Of a stretch of DNA of 19,060 nucleotides, positions 8,263 through 17,698 are shown one piece after another; positions within the stretch are counted from its first letter, which is position 1, and each line of letters begins with the position of its first letter. The stretch is taken from the NCBI GenBank assembly GCA_900128395.1, contig LT649592.1, positions 1-19,060 of the forward strand, read 5' to 3'. The DNA comes from Stramenopiles sp. TOSAG23-2 (taxonomy: Eukaryota; Sar). A program made the position numbers and the translations under genes. A model generated the notes under the pieces. The model did not search any database. It was not told the DNA's origin and worked only from the letters and a program-made list of their open reading frames with translations.

Positions 8263-11200
8263 TTAGACGATCATACTATGACATAATGGACAAGTTGCTA
8301 AACCTCGCAATTCTTTTTCAAGTGCTTTATGACGGCAAACTTTGCATGTCCATGGTATAGACTGTACATTTCCTAATGATTGCCCAATAGGTTTCCCAGA
8401 TGCGATACAAGGTGGAAATTTTGTTCCACAATTTTCACATGAAGTATGAAATTTAGCAATTTCATGTTTACAATTTGGACATGGTAACATACGAAGTTTG
8501 CTTGGATTTTTTGGTTGGCAAATGGAAAAAATGGAAAGTGCCATATCACTATATCGATCGCGTTCTTTTTGCGTTATACCTTTTTGGGTTTCAAGTTTCG
8601 TAAATGCTTTTGAACATTCAAAAAAATGTTTATTATAAAACGTAGTGAGTGCTATTAAACTATAAATGGTTACGGTATCCAAAATATCTTCATATTCCGC
8701 TAAACGTAATGCTGTCATCATCGCGCCATCTACATTGCCATCGTATAATTGCCGGTGTGCTAATAAGTAAAAATGGATTGCTTCTGCACCTTTCCATGGC
8801 GCATCCAACACTTTGCTAGATCCAACTGCTGTATCTAATGTCATCAATGTATCCAATGTTGCAGCAGTAGTTTCAGCAGCAGTGGCACCTGTCATTGTCA
8901 TCGTGCTCATATTTAATGTCTCATTTTTAAAACGTTCCAATTCCAAGCCAGCCAATACGAATAATTTCTTAGCCTGTATATAATTCCCTTTGTTTTTCAC
9001 TGATTCCTCAGCAAGTGTACAAAGCAATTTCGCCGCATCAGAACTTTTATTTGCTTTTCGATACAATTCAATTGCTTTTAACCTATTGCCTTGCTCAAGC
9101 ATACTTGCAGCATATTTAGCAAGTAAGCTTTCAATTTGTGGAAAGTCATGTTCACGTGCTAATTTTACCGCATCTTTCCATTGGTTCAACATCACACAAC
9201 AATCAACAGCAGCTTTCACGTCTCCACATTTTAAATATGCTTCCACTGCCTCGTCACACATGCCAACGCTTTGGAATTTCTCACCAATACTACGTAACAT
9301 TTGAGATGCTTCTGGCAAAGCTCTCGACACTTTTGCTAATCCTTTAAAATCTTCTGTGCGATATAAACATTCAGCTAACATTTCTAAATTATCACTTTTT
9401 TTATAATTTATCGCTGCTTTCGACCATAATTGCCGAGTAGCATAATATTCCCCAATGTTATCATATGCTTCCTTTAACAATGCATCAGATCCATCCATTT
9501 TGGACAATAGATTGACAACTTTGAACCAATCTCCCAAACGTTGCCTTAAATCAACTGCTAACATTGGCCTATCAATATCTTTATAAAGTTGAACCGCTTC
9601 TTCAAAATTTTGAAAATATGCCATTACCTCTGCACGTTGTTTATTTTTATCTTTCAAATCGCGCAAACGTTTTACAAATTGTATACCTTGATAATCTTTG
9701 CAATTGACGAATGATTTTTCTGCTAATGTAAACTTCAATGCTTTCAATGCAGCTCCAGATAACAATTTCCATAATCGCGGATGTCCATTTTCCTCAATTT
9801 CTTGCAATGCATCATCTAAACCAACATTTAATAAATCTCGCACATGCCTTAATGTTTTCGTTTCATAATCAATCATCATATCTTTCTCCGGTTTATCCGG
9901 ACTGGCCATAACTTCGTCTAACATGACAGCACGTATGGTCAAATCTTTAAAAGTGCATAAATACCCTGAACTTAACACAGGCTCTTCTGGGTCTAAACCA
10001 TTGAAAATGTACATCCGTGTCTTTTCCATCATTGCAAATAATTTTGGATTATCTTCAGACCATACCATATCCCATGAATCTTTTCGTTCAAAATCAAGTG
10101 TCTTTCCTGTACGTGACATGGTCATTCCAGGGCTGTTCATGCCATTTGGATCATTTGCTTCACGGGTATTTATTGCTTCGCAATCAAAAAATGTTAAAAT
10201 ACCAGTCATATCAATGATGGATAAACGTGTACTATCGCAATTGATACCGATAATATGTGGTACGCATCGGACCATGTATTGGCTTTCAAGCGATATGTGT
10301 GGCAACGTATAACGATGCAACGTACCAGAGGCGCGGCCAACAATTAAATACTTTTGATTTGCAGTTATGCAATAAATTTCATCACTTGTTGGCCGAGCAC
10401 GAATCGCATCGTAATCTGATACTTTTTGTCCTATACGATCATCATTATTATATCCACTTTCATCGATGTGAAAGATTCGTTCACGTCCTTCCTTTCTCCT
10501 TAAACCAGCGCCTGTGTCTAACGATGTCAATTTAGATACCGGCGTGCGATATTGCCATACATACACTGATTCTTTGCTTGCAACGATTACGTGATATTTC
10601 GTCATTGTTGTATACGTCGGTTCTAAATCAATATATTTAGAATCAACTGGGCTACCGATGGAATTGCATAGAATTAAAATAAATTTTCCACTGCCATCAT
10701 CACTTTTTGTTACCAAGACACAATTATCACCAGCAGCTTTGATACGAATTAGATTCTTCACATATTTCGTATATTTCTCACCGTTGTTTGTATCCCAAAA
10801 AACAACACAATGTTCTTTACGTTCTGCTTTACTATATGCATATGCTAACGTATTTCCAAAATATCCCCATTTATAATCTGGACGAATATTTGCAAAATAA
10901 ATAAAATGATCCACGGCTAATGCAATACGTAAACCACCATTTTCCCAACTCAATGCATTGATCCCTTTCCCTGGAACTTTCAATGATCGTAAATGTTCAC
11001 CAGTTGGGGAATAAAATTGAACTACACTTAATTGCCTCGTATCTCCATTTTTCAATTGTTGTTGTTTCGCACCACTACAAGCAAGAACGGTACCATTACA
11101 GTTCCATTTGATATGTCGTAGCTCCATACCACAATCAATTAATACTGGCCTATCATCATATTCACCGCGTGTGATTTGCAGACGACCATCATCAAACCCA

Positions 11201-11895
11201 ATTGCTAATACAGGGGCATCCGTAGATACATATCCTTGTGTCCCATCATACCAATGCACGCCAATAATATTCGCTGGGCCACCATTTTCTAACGCATACA
11301 AAGGTAAGCTTGCTAACCTATTACCAAGATTATCATATGTATGTACTTTATTTTCTGGTGTTATGAATAATATATGACGGCCATCTGGGGACCATTGAAC
11401 AAATTGTAAATCGTGTTTCAATTCTTTCCCCCATAATCGGTTACCATCTACGGAACCGACAATAACAGCACCATCCTTGTAAACGATACAAATTTTTTGC
11501 CCATCTGCCGTCCATGACATATCTTTTACAACAGATCTATTTCTGTTATTAATCATTTCCTCAAACCACATACCTTTATGTAACATCCAAACGATAATTA
11601 AACCGTTCTCATCACTGGTTGTTAATTTACGATAACTGGAATTCCATGTGGAGCAGACAACTGCTCCGTTATGTCCTTCAAGTGTTTGGTTCATAGACAA
11701 ATTACTAGGTGCTGCTACACCTTTTGCTTTTGAATCTTTCCCTGCTTGTGATTCCAGTTTCAATACTTTCAACATACCTTTTTCACCACCACATGCTATC
11801 CATCCTTGATCCATATTCCATGATAACGAATGTAATTTCGCATTGTTTGGTATTGCTATTTTTTTCGATAAATATATGAACATCTTGTCTTTCAA
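8263..11895 (-). CDS. IFT121: Intraflagellar transport protein 121 (WDR35)
   Basis: This is a subunit of the IFT-A complex, which drives retrograde transport in cilia and helps membrane proteins enter them. The start MFIYLSKKIAIPNNAKLH and the following GWIACGGEKGMLKVLKLE are the characteristic IFT121 N-terminus. By that match the true start is Met5 (11883) rather than 11895. Order: two WD40 beta-propellers (about residues 5-340 and 345-640), a TPR-type alpha-solenoid (about 660-1110) with repeats such as AVEAYLKCGDVKAAVDCC, and a C-terminal zinc-binding region with Cys at 1139, 1142, 1153, 1156, 1163, 1184, 1187, 1202 and 1205 of the long frame. The length of about 1,206 residues is normal for the family. 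There is no intron or tandem duplication. The gene is divergent from the membrane protein gene starting at 12709. The closest alternative is IFT122, but the N-terminus favours IFT121. Confidence 0.96.
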   Translation of the reverse strand: MKDKMFIYLSKKIAIPNNAKLHSLSWNMDQGWIACGGEKGMLKVLKLESQAGKDSKAKGVAAPSNLSMNQTLEGHNGAVVCSTWNSSYRKLTTSDENGLIIVWMLHKGMWFEEMINNRNRSVVKDMSWTADGQKICIVYKDGAVIVGSVDGNRLWGKELKHDLQFVQWSPDGRHILFITPENKVHTYDNLGNRLASLPLYALENGGPANIIGVHWYDGTQGYVSTDAPVLAIGFDDGRLQITRGEYDDRPVLIDCGMELRHIKWNCNGTVLACSGAKQQQLKNGDTRQLSVVQFYSPTGEHLRSLKVPGKGINALSWENGGLRIALAVDHFIYFANIRPDYKWGYFGNTLAYAYSKAERKEHCVVFWDTNNGEKYTKYVKNLIRIKAAGDNCVLVTKSDDGSGKFILILCNSIGSPVDSKYIDLEPTYTTMTKYHVIVASKESVYVWQYRTPVSKLTSLDTGAGLRRKEGRERIFHIDESGYNNDDRIGQKVSDYDAIRARPTSDEIYCITANQKYLIVGRASGTLHRYTLPHISLESQYMVRCVPHIIGINCDSTRLSIIDMTGILTFFDCEAINTREANDPNGMNSPGMTMSRTGKTLDFERKDSWDMVWSEDNPKLFAMMEKTRMYIFNGLDPEEPVLSSGYLCTFKDLTIRAVMLDEVMASPDKPEKDMMIDYETKTLRHVRDLLNVGLDDALQEIEENGHPRLWKLLSGAALKALKFTLAEKSFVNCKDYQGIQFVKRLRDLKDKNKQRAEVMAYFQNFEEAVQLYKDIDRPMLAVDLRQRLGDWFKVVNLLSKMDGSDALLKEAYDNIGEYYATRQLWSKAAINYKKSDNLEMLAECLYRTEDFKGLAKVSRALPEASQMLRSIGEKFQSVGMCDEAVEAYLKCGDVKAAVDCCVMLNQWKDAVKLAREHDFPQIESLLAKYAASMLEQGNRLKAIELYRKANKSSDAAKLLCTLAEESVKNKGNYIQAKKLFVLAGLELERFKNETLNMSTMTMTGATAAETTAATLDTLMTLDTAVGSSKVLDAPWKGAEAIHFYLLAHRQLYDGNVDGAMMTALRLAEYEDILDTVTIYSLIALTTFYNKHFFECSKAFTKLETQKGITQKERDRYSDMALSIFSICQPKNPSKLRMLPCPNCKHEIAKFHTSCENCGTKFPPCIASGKPIGQSLGNVQSIPWTCKVCRHKALEKELRGLATCPLCHSMIV

Positions 11896-12589
11896 GAAAA
11901 TAAATATTATTTATACTTCTCTCCCTTTTATATCTGTCTGTGATAATATTTTCGATATGTATATATCTATATATATATTGTATATATCTATATGTAGTTA
12001 CAAAGTATTTGTTTTGAATATGTTATAATTAATGTGCCTCTCCTCTGTTATCAATTTATTTGAAAATCTGATTATTAATTCAAGGCCTATTGCAGTGCTA
12101 CATGTTTTTAACGATCGCACGGATTGATCAACAACAAAACAACAAATCTCAAGATAAAATGAATTTTGAAATCTCTGATTATTAATTCAAGGCCTATTGC
12201 AGTGCTACATGTTTTTAACGATCGCACGGATTGATCAACAACAAAACAACAAATCTCAAGATAAAATGAATTTTGAAATCACATCGAGATTTTATAGGTA
12301 TTTGATAGGATTTATAATCAGTATACTATAATATGTACTTAAATGATATAACACCTGCTGTGTTCATGTATAATAGAGCTACCACCGGTATATAACCTTA
12401 AAAGAGTCTGAGAAATAATATAAGGCCAAAATTACCAAAAAAAATACACGAAAAAAACGTTAAAATATAGAGATAGATGTATAAATATAGATGTATATTG
12501 TACAGACAGAGAATGAGATATATATATAAATACAAGATAATTATATATATATATATATATGGAAAAAATAAGATGAGCAATAATATTGG
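11896..12589. other. Divergent spacer upstream of IFT121
   Basis: AT-rich, with TA-type tracts near 11956-11992 and 12539-12560. No coding frame is convincing. It must hold the promoters of IFT121 (minus) and the basic membrane protein gene (plus). A 107-bp tandem duplication lies in the middle. Confidence 0.6.
12067..12280. repeat. Tandem duplication, 107-bp unit, two copies
   Basis: Positions 12067-12173 and 12174-12280 appear identical, starting TCTGATTATTAATTC. The duplication is in the spacer between divergent genes. It contains TTTTTAACGATCGCACGG and no coding frame. Confidence 0.87.
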
Positions 12590-12783
12590 CATTAATTCAA
12601 CAAATGTTGTGATGGATTCGTCCTCTTCGAAATCATCGACCATGAATAATGTGAAAAAAATGACGAAAAAAGAAATACGTAAACATCATTAATTCAACAA
12701 ATGTTGTGATGGATTCGTCCTCTTCGAAATCATCGACCATGAATAATGTGAAAAAAATGACGAAAAAAGAAATACGTAAACAT
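12590..12783 (+). repeat. Tandem duplication, 97-bp unit, covering the start of a gene
   Basis: Positions 12590-12686 and 12687-12783 look identical. The first copy continues an ATG at 12574 (MSNNIGINSTNVVMDSSSS) but ends at TAA after RKHH because 97 is not a multiple of three. The second copy runs into the full gene. Without the duplication the protein would begin at 12574 and be about 13 residues longer than from 12709. Confidence 0.88.
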
Positions 12784-13494
12784 TTATTACAACAAAGTAT
12801 GAATTCAAAAGAAAATAAACGTTATTTGAAACATATATCACAAGAATTTAAAATTCCAGAAATTGCAAAAAGAAATACGACACAAAGTTTTTATAATGTA
12901 CACGAGACGTCAGCATTGGATTTCGATGCATTGCCAAAAAAAGGTAAAACTAGGATGACAAAACGAAAATTAAGAAGAGCAAAAAAAGTAAAAGCAAAAC
13001 ATAAACAGCAAGAAGATGAATATATACAAATGATGAAAAATATGGAAAAACAACAACAAGAGGCAAATATTATACATGCAGTTCGTGAAGTTATAGTGCC
13101 TGATATGACAAGCTTTGAAAAATATGAAATATTAGCCATGAGTTTAATGGCGACATACATAAGTGGGAAAGAGATGAGATTAGGTTATTGGATGAAAAAA
13201 GTTGCATTCTGTTTTTGGGCAATATTATTATTTGTAGCCAGTCGTGTTAGTCATGGTTCAGATAATTATTGGCCTATACATGGTAGTTCATTGAAATATG
13301 AAAAGGTTTATAATTTTATGGTATCTTTTATATGGTTAATGATTGTATATTTACGTTTTCCAATTGATAATTTTGTTATTAAAACTAGTATTGGTGTTTT
13401 TGTATTTTGTCTTTCGTATATATTACATGTAAGAGGTACATTGAAAGGAATTATACCAGAATTAGTACAAAGAAGATTGAAAATTACTCAATAA
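12709..13494 (+). CDS. Small basic protein with C-terminal membrane segments, unknown family
   Basis: About 261 residues. The N-terminal part (to about residue 130) is hydrophilic: a Ser-rich start, a Lys-rich stretch and a strongly basic segment around residues 80-100 (KRKLRRAKKVKAKHK), then a probable coiled coil (EDEYIQMMKNMEKQQQ). The C-terminal half has hydrophobic segments at about 166-182, 200-217 and 223-241, so it is probably membrane-anchored with its basic N-terminus in the cytoplasm. I do not recognise a family. Start: ATG at 12709 in the second copy of the 97-bp duplication. An upstream ATG at 12574 opens a frame that stops inside the first copy and may be the original start. The 3' end of the gene is also duplicated (see 13394-13649). 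Confidence 0.78.
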   Translation: MDSSSSKSSTMNNVKKMTKKEIRKHLLQQSMNSKENKRYLKHISQEFKIPEIAKRNTTQSFYNVHETSALDFDALPKKGKTRMTKRKLRRAKKVKAKHKQQEDEYIQMMKNMEKQQQEANIIHAVREVIVPDMTSFEKYEILAMSLMATYISGKEMRLGYWMKKVAFCFWAILLFVASRVSHGSDNYWPIHGSSLKYEKVYNFMVSFIWLMIVYLRFPIDNFVIKTSIGVFVFCLSYILHVRGTLKGIIPELVQRRLKITQ

Positions 13495-13649
13495 TATAAT
13501 AATATCATATGTATATTTCAAGTGTTTTTGTATTTTGTCTTTCGTATATATTACATGTAAGAGGTACATTGAAAGGAATTATACCAGAATTAGTACAAAG
13601 AAGATTGAAAATTACTCAATAATATAATAATATCATATGTATATTTCAA
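13394..13649 (+). repeat. Tandem duplication, 128-bp unit, covering the 3' end of the same gene
   Basis: Positions 13394-13521 and 13522-13649 look identical. The first copy holds the last 32 sense codons, the TAA and the start of the 3' region. The second copy is a downstream repeat of that gene end. The gene product is unchanged by it. Confidence 0.87.
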
Positions 13650-13824
13650 AAGTTTTGGGTTTTGGGTATATTCGTATATAATTTAATTTACGCATAATTT
13701 ATTTTTAATTTACTCATGATAATTCCTACTCTTCAAAAGAATAAAATAACTGAAATAATCTATCTCACACAAGTGTGTTGATATTCTCATAATCGAAAAT
13801 ACCAATGAAGGTAAATAGATAGTA

Positions 13825-14079
13825 TCAACTACTCATAATAGCTGATGGAAAACGGACATCATATGAAGGCGGAGAATAAATTGTACCAGGGTACAAATCA
13901 TTATACGACTCACCAAATGCACATTTTAAAGCAAAACGATTATTATAGGCGCAAGTTTTAATAATCGCGGTTTGTATATCTCTACACGTAGTAGAAATCC
14001 AATTGGAAGCTGCGAGCTCCTTTACTTCGGCTTTGTTCGAGATTTTTGCAAATTTTGTTTTAGCGATTGTTATATATAT
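13825..14079 (-). CDS. Orphan coding fragment, unknown family
   Basis: An open minus-strand frame of 84 codons runs from a TAA at 14080-14082 to TGA at 13825, with no start Met. It reads KTKFAKISNKAEVKELAASN, then NWISTTCRDIQTAIIKTCAY, then LKCAFGESYNDLYPGTIYSP, ending FPSAIMSS. The composition is that of a real globular protein. The paralogous 89 bp at 731-819 differs at seven bases; these change six codons, four of them synonymously (Thr, Thr, Thr, Ser), which points to selection on the protein before or after copying. I do not recognise the family. It could be a last exon or a remnant of a dispersed gene. It lies between converging genes. Confidence 0.45.
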   Translation of the reverse strand: MYITIAKTKFAKISNKAEVKELAASNWISTTCRDIQTAIIKTCAYNNRFALKCAFGESYNDLYPGTIYSPPSYDVRFPSAIMSS

Positions 14080-14194
14080 TTAATACGAAGTCGTATATAG
14101 AGGACACTCTAATAATCATAAAAGTTCACTCTATCGTATTTGATACTTTTAATCGCGGCCCTGTATAGCATTCAAACATTTTTTATTTTATTTT

Positions 14195-15859
14195 TTATAT
14201 TTTTTTTTTTTGCTTTTTGTTGCTACTACTCATCTTGGATATCGTTGTTGTATCTTGTTTGTCTCCTCTTGTATCATCGCTTTTTCCTTCTTCATTATTT
14301 ATTGCTCGTCTTCTTTTCTTTTCAAATTCATTTGTCGCTATTGCATCATCATTACTTTCATCATAGACAATGTCATCAACATCTTCCTCATCCTCACTTT
14401 CTTCAGCAAATTTTAATGCAAAATTTTTAATCATTAATGAAACTTTTTCTTTTGCAAGTGAAAAAATATTTTTTTCTTCTTGTATCAAACATTTTGCCAT
14501 GGCTGTAATATCATCGTTTCTAATACTTGCCGATAGTTCGGGTGTAAATGAATTATAACGATGTGAACATATTTCAAGCAATTTTATCAATGCACTAAAA
14601 ATTATTTGAGCAATTTCAAAATCAATATATTCAGTTCCTAATTCAATACAACCCGCTTTTTCCCATTCCTCCCATTCATCATCTTCCATAATCAAAACTT
14701 GTAGGAATGTTAACAAATCTTTTGGTGGTTCCCAAGCACCATTATTATCATCATTATTTACAACAAGTTCTGACTTTTCCAACACAAAAAATTGAAATAA
14801 AGAATTCAATTTAGCCTCAGCGAGTTTTTCATCGAGCATATCATACATTTCTTTACGATCAGTAGCTTCAAATGTATCACAATAAGATTCCTTTATGCTT
14901 TGTACAACTTCTTGTTTTGTAATTATTACTTTTGAATATATACTCGATTCATAAAAACCATATTGTCTTATTAAAATGCTGCTACCATAATTTCCATAAC
15001 TAACATATAATTCATCACCAGGTTTTAAATTTTTTTCTGAATATACTTCAAAGGCATTATTTTCCTTTAATTTTAGATTGACTAATGAAGCATTCTTTTT
15101 ATCTACATTTGCAGTATGGTTGATTAGATCAAAAATCGGTATAAATGCACAATATCCTATTGATGGCTTTGTATTATCAGTATGTATTATGGCGCTACTG
15201 CTAATGCTGCTGCTGCTGTTACTACTACTACCACCACCATTATTATTATTATTGTCTTGATGATGATAATTATCATAATTACGAACTGTATTTATATCTT
15301 GTGATGCTCTAGAATATACCCATTGAAAAGCAGTGAAAAAATTTTCTTTCGTTATAATTTGTGTTGGAAATAGATCTGTTCCTAATTCATGTAATAATTG
15401 CAACACATCTTTTTCGTAAATTTTATCTAAATCAAGTAACCCGACATTTTTTTCATCGACTAATAATGATGTGCCTTTGAGTTGTTGCTTTTCTTTTTCA
15501 TTCCATAAATGTGCAATAGTTGGTGGAATTTGGGAGTTTAAGTATGCGAAGAATGGACTTTTATGTTGTTTTACAAAAAGCTCATGCATTGCAGTAAAGA
15601 TAAGACCAATAACGCTAGAAAATGTACCACTATCGATAAAATCTTTAATTTTACCAGAAGGTTGTATTAAGTGTGTTTCTTTAAAATGAAAAAGGCGTTC
15701 TCCACATTTTATAGGACCATCTGTAACATAGATTCCATATCCTTTATTGCTTTTTTTAATTTCTAAATTAGGATGATGTGTATATGTATCATCACTTTTA
15801 TTACATAATTTTTCCAATATTTCAATATCAGTAGAAGGTATTCTTCCTTTTCGTATCAT
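14195..15859 (-). CDS. SET-domain protein lysine/histidine methyltransferase, SETD3/RuBisCO-LSMT type
   Basis: The order fits the split-SET family that includes SETD3, SETD6 and plant RuBisCO large-subunit methyltransferase. The N-terminal SET part is NLEIKKSNKGYGIYVTDGPI (31-50), an inserted helical region follows, then IPIFDLINHTANVD (241-254) with the N-H AdoMet-binding motif, and GDELYVSYGNYGSSILIRQYGF (281-302) with the Y-x-x-Y/F-type core. The C-terminal substrate-binding helical domain ends in an acidic stretch (EESEDEEDVDD) and a Lys-rich tail (NKKQKKKI), possibly a nuclear signal. A low-complexity insert of Asn, Gly and Ser lies at about 195-222. The length of 554 residues is near the family norm. 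The substrate cannot be told from sequence. It has no intron and is divergent from the GST-like gene, about 315 bp away. Confidence 0.88.
   Translation of the reverse strand: MIRKGRIPSTDIEILEKLCNKSDDTYTHHPNLEIKKSNKGYGIYVTDGPIKCGERLFHFKETHLIQPSGKIKDFIDSGTFSSVIGLIFTAMHELFVKQHKSPFFAYLNSQIPPTIAHLWNEKEKQQLKGTSLLVDEKNVGLLDLDKIYEKDVLQLLHELGTDLFPTQIITKENFFTAFQWVYSRASQDINTVRNYDNYHHQDNNNNNGGGSSSNSSSSISSSAIIHTDNTKPSIGYCAFIPIFDLINHTANVDKKNASLVNLKLKENNAFEVYSEKNLKPGDELYVSYGNYGSSILIRQYGFYESSIYSKVIITKQEVVQSIKESYCDTFEATDRKEMYDMLDEKLAEAKLNSLFQFFVLEKSELVVNNDDNNGAWEPPKDLLTFLQVLIMEDDEWEEWEKAGCIELGTEYIDFEIAQIIFSALIKLLEICSHRYNSFTPELSASIRNDDITAMAKCLIQEEKNIFSLAKEKVSLMIKNFALKFAEESEDEEDVDDIVYDESNDDAIATNEFEKKRRRAINNEEGKSDDTRGDKQDTTTISKMSSSNKKQKKKI
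15187..15258. repeat. Trinucleotide-like microsatellite in the SET gene
   Basis: Runs of GCTGCT, TACTAC, CACCAC and TTATTA encode the Asn-Gly-Ser low-complexity insert on the minus strand. In-frame slippage would explain it. It lies between the two SET halves, where the family tolerates insertions. Confidence 0.7.
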
Positions 15860-16173
15860 GTTTTTTTATTCTATCTTTCGATTTAGCGATGTATGTACCA
15901 TTCAACAGTATAATTATTTCTTCGATGAATTATATATCCTTGTTGTCATTTTCCAGTGTACCTGGTATTATTGTTTAATCCTTTAGCTCTATCGATAATA
16001 ATTAATTATTTTACTTTGTTGTGTCTATCTAATAATAATAACACCTCCTATATTAATATATTCAGCTATTTTATACTAACAATGAATGAATGATACGATA
16101 GAAAGATTATTACTGTATGCTTGGGGAAAATAACAATAACAATTTGAATACATGTAGAACAAAATTATAGAAA
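15860..16173. promoter_or_regulatory. Divergent promoter region between the SET and GST-like genes
   Basis: About 314 bp of AT-rich sequence between two divergent start codons. I see no duplication and no coding frame. Core promoter elements are not identifiable by eye. Confidence 0.4.
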
Positions 16174-17043
16174 ATGGGAAGTGGAGTTAGTAAAGCGCCA
16201 TTTGGATCTGTAGAAGAAGCACTTGCAGCTGGTAAAACACAAGAAGAAATAGATTTATATTTAAAAGAACAACAAATGTCATTGGAGACAACACCACAGT
16301 TAACATTATGTTATCTTAAAATGCAAGCCTTAGCTGAACCTGCTCAAATGATGTTACACTATGCAAAAATACCATATACGTATCATTATATCTTCGATTA
16401 TTTAAAGAAACCATGGGCAGAATGCAAACCGTTGGTACCTTTTGGCCAAGCGCCAGTTCTGATAGTGAATGGTGACAATGCAAATATGATTGGTGAATCT
16501 GGATGCATATGTCGCTACATTGCTAGTTTAAGACCAGCAGTTTTTAAATTAAATGATTTGGTACAAAATGCACGCTGCGACGCACTATTTGATCGTTGTA
16601 ACAATACATTATTTGCACCAATGAATCCATGTGCCAATTTTTTCGTAGCAGAGATGCATACAAATACAATTGCTAAATTTATGGAAACATGGCCTGGTGT
16701 ATTGAATCAATTTACAAAACAATTGGAACTTGGTCCAGGTCCGTTTTTTATGGGAGCAGAACCAAAATATTGTGATTTTGCTATTTATCATCATTTTGCA
16801 AATATACGATTATGTAAAAGCGATGCACTTGATGGAAGTCCAAGTGTAGTAAAATTCATGGAAGCATTTGAAAATTTACCTGGTATTAAAGAATATTTTT
16901 CCATGCGCCCAACGTTGACTGGTATTGGTGAAAAACCAATGTTAGTTTATCCAGATGGAAAAGAAATGTCACCAGGAATGAAAACGGAGGGGGAAGATCC
17001 TGAATTATACAAGCGTGTATATACATTTGGACAAAATTTATAG
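16174..17043 (+). CDS. Glutathione S-transferase-like protein with an N-myristoylation signal
   Basis: Residues 1-7 MGSGVSK fit the N-myristoylation rule (Gly2, Ser6, Lys7), so the protein probably attaches to a membrane. A segment EEALAAGKTQEEIDLYL (14-30) follows. From about 42 is a thioredoxin-fold GST N-domain: LTLCYLKMQALAEPAQMMLH, cis-Pro in GQAPVLIV (Pro94), and GESGCICRYIA (108-118) equivalent to the E-S glutathione-binding motif. The C-domain is all-helical with PKYCDFAIYHHF (197-208), matching the conserved P-x-y-x-D-f N-capping box. The catalytic Tyr or Ser of classical GSTs is plausibly replaced (Tyr47 or Cys46 nearby), so activity is uncertain. 289 residues is longer than a 200-220-residue GST because of both ends. 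ATG at 16174 is the natural start because it puts Gly at position 2. Confidence 0.85.
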   Translation: MGSGVSKAPFGSVEEALAAGKTQEEIDLYLKEQQMSLETTPQLTLCYLKMQALAEPAQMMLHYAKIPYTYHYIFDYLKKPWAECKPLVPFGQAPVLIVNGDNANMIGESGCICRYIASLRPAVFKLNDLVQNARCDALFDRCNNTLFAPMNPCANFFVAEMHTNTIAKFMETWPGVLNQFTKQLELGPGPFFMGAEPKYCDFAIYHHFANIRLCKSDALDGSPSVVKFMEAFENLPGIKEYFSMRPTLTGIGEKPMLVYPDGKEMSPGMKTEGEDPELYKRVYTFGQNL

Positions 17044-17698
17044 AGAGAGAAGAGAGAAGGTAAAGGATGGAAAAATCAATACAGTATTTTTGCAAAAAGG
17101 ATTAGTTCGCTAATTAGGATTGTGGAAAAAGTCGCTAATCAGGATTGTGGAAAAAGTTGGGAAGTGCAAATGAAAACATGAGATTGAGTATTTGAGCATA
17201 TTATTTACCACGGGAATTAAAAAATTTTATTGTATATATTATAGACGTAAAGATTTTAAACCATCATCATTTCAAGGGTGGAGCCCAAGGGGTTTGAGCG
17301 TACACACAACAAATGGATAAACATGCAAAAAATACATTGCCGCATTGCCTTGATTCTATTTATATTGTATTATAATATAGGCACTTTTTTCCATACCACT
17401 CATGTACGGATATTCTCATTCCAGGCATTCCAATTTGGTCTTTTCGAAATACGACATGTAGCCCATGCTATTGCCTGCCAGGCTGTCTTTGAGAGATGAT
17501 TCTTTTTTTGAAATTTTCACAACAAAATAACAACATAAAACACACCAGCACAATATGCACCACCGAAGAATTGATGAGCAAATATACTACTAACTGTAAG
17601 TATTAATAACATTTTTCTTACCACAAATGAAAAAGTATATATACAAACAAAAAGTAGAGACAAAACAAAATAACATACTAACTATTCAATTGGACAAA
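17044..17698. other. Spacer between the GST-like and Cys-rich protein genes
   Basis: It holds a 25-bp direct repeat at 17107-17156 and a 73-codon plus-strand frame (17278-17499) of low confidence. On the minus strand at about 17400-17500 an open stretch reads SKTAWQAIAWATC, then NWNAWNENIRT, which looks protein-like but has no recognised family. Confidence 0.4.
17107..17156. repeat. Short tandem repeat, 25-bp unit, two copies
   Basis: TCGCTAATTAGGATTGTGG at 17107 recurs at 17132 with one T-to-C change (TAATCAGG). It lies downstream of the GST-like gene. Confidence 0.8.

Noticed and set aside
12590-12783. 97-bp duplication as an exactly removable intron
   Set aside because: The unit has no AG|GT, so no GT-AG splice can delete exactly one copy.
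14140-14430. Plus-strand hydrophobic frame over the 3' end of the SET gene
   Set aside because: Antisense shadow of the acidic and Lys-rich SET tail; Phe/Ser/Leu composition follows from that.
17278-17499. 73-codon plus-strand frame between the GST-like and Cys-rich genes
   Set aside because: No recognisable domain; the opposite strand reads at least as well, so neither is called.
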